Positions 5,457 to 7,390 of a stretch of DNA of 7,390 bases are shown piece after piece. Each line of letters opens with the position of its first letter. Within the stretch, counting starts at the first letter, position 1. The DNA is from Sulfuritalea sp. GTDB taxonomy: Bacteria; Pseudomonadota; Gammaproteobacteria; Burkholderiales; Rhodocyclaceae. The position numbers and the translations under genes were made by a program. The notes beneath the pieces were generated by a model. The model made no database searches and was not told the origin of the DNA. It worked only from the letters and a program-made list of their open reading frames with translations. The stretch covers positions 1-7,390 of the forward strand of contig JALHNN010000124.1 of the NCBI GenBank assembly GCA_022843505.1, read 5' to 3'.

Positions 5457-5470
5457 TCGCCGTTCCCTCC
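5447..5470 (+). repeat. Right copy of a short direct repeat flanking brnTA
   Basis: This is the second copy of the sequence at 4780-4801 (GGCGGCT, then ATCGCCGT, then CCCTCC), with two extra T residues and one substitution. It includes the brnA stop codon (TGA, 5454-5456). It could mark the boundary of an inserted module, or be a dispersed intergenic repeat. Confidence 0.5.
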
Positions 5471-5490
5471 ACGGGTGGCTTTGCCTAGCC

Positions 5491-5524
5491 GCCCGGCTTC
5501 GCGGGCGCAGAGCGGTGCTCTGCG
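5491..5524. repeat. Two adjacent hairpins between convergent brnA and lipA
   Basis: GCCCG-gcttcg-CGGGC (5491-5506) is followed at once by the perfect 8-bp stem CGCAGAGC-ggt-GCTCTGCG (5506-5524). They lie in the 120-bp gap between convergent genes, where a bidirectional transcription stop is expected. Neither strand has a U-tract after the stems, so they are not classical intrinsic terminators. They may aid Rho-dependent termination, protect 3' ends, or be a REP-like dispersed element. The palindrome TCCTGCAGGA (5549-5558) also lies in this gap. Confidence 0.5.
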
Positions 5525-5576
5525 AAACCCCCGCTACGCCCAGCTCCGTCCTGCAGGATACCGCTACACATTACTC

Positions 5577-6518
5577 TCAGGTGCCGGCAACTCCGGCGCC
5601 GTGCGCCTGCTGGTCCGCGTGGTAGCTCGAGCGCACGAGCGGCGCGCTGGCGGCATGGGTGAAGCCCATCGCCTCGGCTTCGCGGGCATACATGGCGAAG
5701 ACGTCGGGATGCACGTAGCGCAGCACGGGCAGGTGATGGCCGGAGGGTGCCAGGTACTGGCCGATGGTCAGCATATCGACGTCGTGGGCGCGCAGGTCGC
5801 GCAGGGTGTCGAGGATTTCCTCGTCGGTCTCGCCCAGGCCAACCATCAGCCCCGACTTGGTCGGCACGCCGGGTACGCGCGTCCTGAAGGCTTTCAGCAA
5901 CTGCAGCGAGTGCGCGTAGTCGGCGCCGGGGCGCGCCTGCTTGTAGAGGCGCGGCACGGTTTCCATGTTGTGGTTCATGACATCGGGCGGCGTCGCGGCG
6001 AGAATTTCCAGCGCGATGTCGAGGCGGCCGCGGAAGTCCGGCACCAGCACTTCGATCTTCGTCCCCGGCGAGTACTCGCGCACCTTGGCAATGCAGTCGG
6101 CGAAGTGCTGGGCGCCGCCGTCGCGCAGGTCGTCGCGATCGACGCTGGTGATGACGACGTACTTGAGCTTCATCGCCGCGATGGTGCGGGCGAGCTTCTC
6201 CGGCTCTTCGGCGTCCGGCGGCAGCGGCTTGCCGTGGCCGACGTCGCAGAACGGGCAGCGCCGGGTGCACAGGTCGCCGAGGATCATGAAGGTGGCGGTG
6301 CCGTTGCCGAAGCACTCGCCGATGTTGGGGCAGGTGGCTTCCTCGCAGACCGTGTGCAGGTGGTGCTCGCGCAGGATCTGCTTGATCTCGCCGAAGCGCG
6401 CCGCGCTGTTGCCGGCCTTGACGCGGATCCAAGAAGGTTTCTTCAGCGTGGTCTCTGCCGGCACCACCTTGATCGGGATGCGCGCGGTCTTGGCTTCGCC
6501 TTTCTGCTTGGTCGTCAT
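5577..6518 (-). CDS. lipA: Lipoyl synthase LipA
   Basis: This 313-aa radical-SAM enzyme inserts two sulfurs into the octanoyl chain on lipoyl domains (pyruvate and 2-oxoglutarate dehydrogenase complexes, glycine cleavage H protein). Both [4Fe-4S] sites are complete: auxiliary cluster C58-x4-C63-x5-C69 and radical-SAM C84-x3-C88-x2-C91 (CTRRCPFC). The C-terminal RSSY (296-299) contains the Ser that ligates the auxiliary cluster. Other family stretches are VITSVDRDDLRDGGA, VPDFRGR, HNMETVPRLY and KSGLMVGLGE. Length agrees with E. coli LipA (321 aa). The ATG at 6518-6516 is chosen because it overlaps the lipB stop by 4 bp (ATGA), which implies translational coupling; the 31-residue upstream extension lies inside lipB. 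It is the last gene of the DUF493-lipB-lipA operon and converges on brnA. Confidence 0.98.
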   Translation of the reverse strand: MTTKQKGEAKTARIPIKVVPAETTLKKPSWIRVKAGNSAARFGEIKQILREHHLHTVCEEATCPNIGECFGNGTATFMILGDLCTRRCPFCDVGHGKPLPPDAEEPEKLARTIAAMKLKYVVITSVDRDDLRDGGAQHFADCIAKVREYSPGTKIEVLVPDFRGRLDIALEILAATPPDVMNHNMETVPRLYKQARPGADYAHSLQLLKAFRTRVPGVPTKSGLMVGLGETDEEILDTLRDLRAHDVDMLTIGQYLAPSGHHLPVLRYVHPDVFAMYAREAEAMGFTHAASAPLVRSSYHADQQAHGAGVAGT

Positions 6519-7147
6519 TTGTCGCTCGTTTCCAGTTGCCTGGCCAGGTGGGTGGCCAGCTGCCTGCCTACTATCGCAGAGTCCAGGCCGCCGCGCCATT
6601 GTGGAGAACACGCACTCAATTGCGTGACCGCCATGCCCGCGTAACCGCAGGGGTTGATCGCATCGTAGGGCGCGAGGTCCATCTCGATGTTGAGCGAGAC
6701 GCCGTGGTAGCTGCAGCCGTGCTTGATGCGCAGGCCCAGCGCGGCGATCTTCGCGGCCCCCACATAGACGCCGGGCGCGCCCTCGCGCCGCTCGGCCCTG
6801 ACCTCGTAGTCCGCCAGCAGGTCGATCACCGCCTGCTCGATGCGATGCACCAGGCCGCGCACCGAATAGTCGCGCCGGCGCAGGTCGAGCAGCAGGTAGA
6901 CCACCGCCTGGCCGGGACCGTGGTAGGTAATCTGGCCGCCCCGGTCGATCTGCACCACGGGGATGCCGATGTCGGCCAGCAGGTGCTCGGGGCGGCCCGA
7001 GAGCCCCTGGGTGAACACCGGCGGATGCTCGCAGAGCCAGAGTTCGTCGGGCGTATCGGCACCGCGCGCGGCGGTGAATTCCTGCATCGCGGCGAAGGTC
7101 GGCGCGTAGTCGACGCGGCCGAATTCGCGCAGGAGAGGGGCCGTCAC
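6515..7147 (-). CDS. lipB: Lipoyl(octanoyl) transferase LipB
   Basis: This 210-aa cytoplasmic enzyme transfers octanoate from acyl carrier protein to the lysine of lipoyl domains, the step before LipA. Its motifs are RGGQITYHGPGQ (69-80), the lysine of VGAAKIAALG (K133) and the nucleophilic cysteine C167 in NPCGYAG; the Lys-Cys pair is the known catalytic dyad. HGVSLNIEMDLAPYDAI (148-164) is also typical. The start is GTG 7147-7145, which overlaps the upstream DUF493 stop as GTGA; AAGGT lies about 11 nt upstream. Its own stop overlaps lipA as ATGA. These overlaps show one co-translated unit. Length is normal for the family, and no defect was seen. Confidence 0.97.
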   Translation of the reverse strand: MTAPLLREFGRVDYAPTFAAMQEFTAARGADTPDELWLCEHPPVFTQGLSGRPEHLLADIGIPVVQIDRGGQITYHGPGQAVVYLLLDLRRRDYSVRGLVHRIEQAVIDLLADYEVRAERREGAPGVYVGAAKIAALGLRIKHGCSYHGVSLNIEMDLAPYDAINPCGYAGMAVTQLSACSPQWRGGLDSAIVGRQLATHLARQLETSDK

Positions 7148-7390
7148 AATACGACCTTGACCATGGGATGCGCCGTCAATGCGCGATACAAGGCATCGAG
7201 CTGGGCCTGCGAGGTGGCGCGCACGGTGCAGGTCAGCGCCAGGTAGTTGCCCGCCTTCGAGGGCCGCATCTTCATTCCCGCCGGGTCGAAGTCCGGTGCA
7301 TGGGTGACAACGACCATGGCGATCGCCGGAGCGAAATCAGGGACATTTGTCCCCATGATCTTGAGCGGGAAATCGCAGGGAAATTCGATC
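7144..7390 (-). CDS. ybeD: DUF493 (YbeD-like) protein, partial at the N-terminus
   Basis: The ORF is open to the window edge, and 81 residues plus the stop are visible. Reading beyond the internal ATG at 7356 adds IEFPCDFPLKI before MGTNVPDF, which matches the usual YbeD start (E. coli YbeD, 87 aa, has a similar FP-x-F-x-x-KVMG segment). Only a few N-terminal residues are therefore missing, and ATG 7356 is not the real start. Family features are KIMG, HAPDFDP, RPSKAGNYLALTCTVRAT and the C-terminal HPMVKVVL. The fold is a small ferredoxin/ACT-like domain; its function is unknown, although the gene commonly precedes lipB. The stop (7146-7144) overlaps the lipB GTG by 4 bp. The promoter of the operon is outside the window. 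Confidence 0.93.
   Translation of the reverse strand, partial: IEFPCDFPLKIMGTNVPDFAPAIAMVVVTHAPDFDPAGMKMRPSKAGNYLALTCTVRATSQAQLDALYRALTAHPMVKVVL

Noticed and set aside
4780..5524. Integron attC-like sites around brnTA
   Set aside because: Toxin-antitoxin cassettes often sit in integrons, but no RYYYAAC/GTTRRRY core pair was seen in the flanking sequences.
6519..6611. 31-residue N-terminal extension of LipA
   Set aside because: It lies inside lipB, has no family similarity, and the ATGA overlap with the lipB stop fits the shorter start.
5475..6644. 389-codon plus-strand open frame over lipA
   Set aside because: It lies fully antisense to lipA, which has all its catalytic motifs. The translation is Ala/Arg/Val-rich without domain character, a normal GC-rich shadow.

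Overview
The window looks like chromosomal DNA of a high-GC betaproteobacterium. The LipA, LipB and DUF493 proteins, and the gene order DUF493-lipB-lipA, resemble those of Rhodocyclales (Azoarcus/Thauera-like). This assignment comes from recognising the proteins by eye, not from a search. No rRNA, tRNA, CRISPR array or insertion sequence was seen.

Layout from left to right. (1) At 1-375 on the minus strand is the N-terminal part of an exported TPR protein that runs off the left edge. (2) At 376-668 is a divergent intergenic region. It starts with a very AT-rich block (18% GC over 361-420, containing a perfect IHF-consensus match) and ends with a GGTCCG/CGGACC hairpin. (3) At 669-1484 and 1581-3458 on the plus strand are two membrane-lipid genes. 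The first is a ceramidase-like (CREST superfamily) seven-TM putative metallohydrolase with its complete S/H/D/H/H site. The second fuses an LplT-like lysophospholipid transporter to a PlsC-type acyltransferase. (4) At 3503-4788 on the plus strand is a PD40/TolB-like beta-propeller protein. Its lipoprotein signal peptide is present with a strong ribosome binding site, but it lies in a different reading frame from the mature part. The two ORFs meet at a TGATG stop/start overlap. (5) At 4846-5456 is a BrnT/BrnA-type toxin-antitoxin module. A perfect 12-bp inverted repeat covers its -35 element, and the predicted transcript starts at or next to the toxin ATG. Two related copies of a short sequence flank the module. 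(6) Convergent to it, at 5577-7390 on the minus strand, is the lipoate operon DUF493(ybeD)-lipB-lipA, with 4-bp stop/start overlaps at both junctions. The DUF493 gene runs off the right edge.

How the genes work together. LipB moves octanoate from acyl carrier protein to lipoyl domains, and LipA inserts the sulfurs. The transporter-acyltransferase probably recovers lysophospholipids and reacylates them. The neighbouring ceramidase-like hydrolase may also act on a membrane amide lipid, but its substrate is unknown. BrnT/BrnA looks like an autoregulated accessory insertion between the beta-propeller gene and the housekeeping lip operon.

The points most worth a second look are the apparently leaderless, operator-overlapped brnT promoter, the split lipoprotein gene, the repeats bracketing the toxin-antitoxin module, and the bacterial ceramidase-like enzyme beside a lipid-remodelling fusion.
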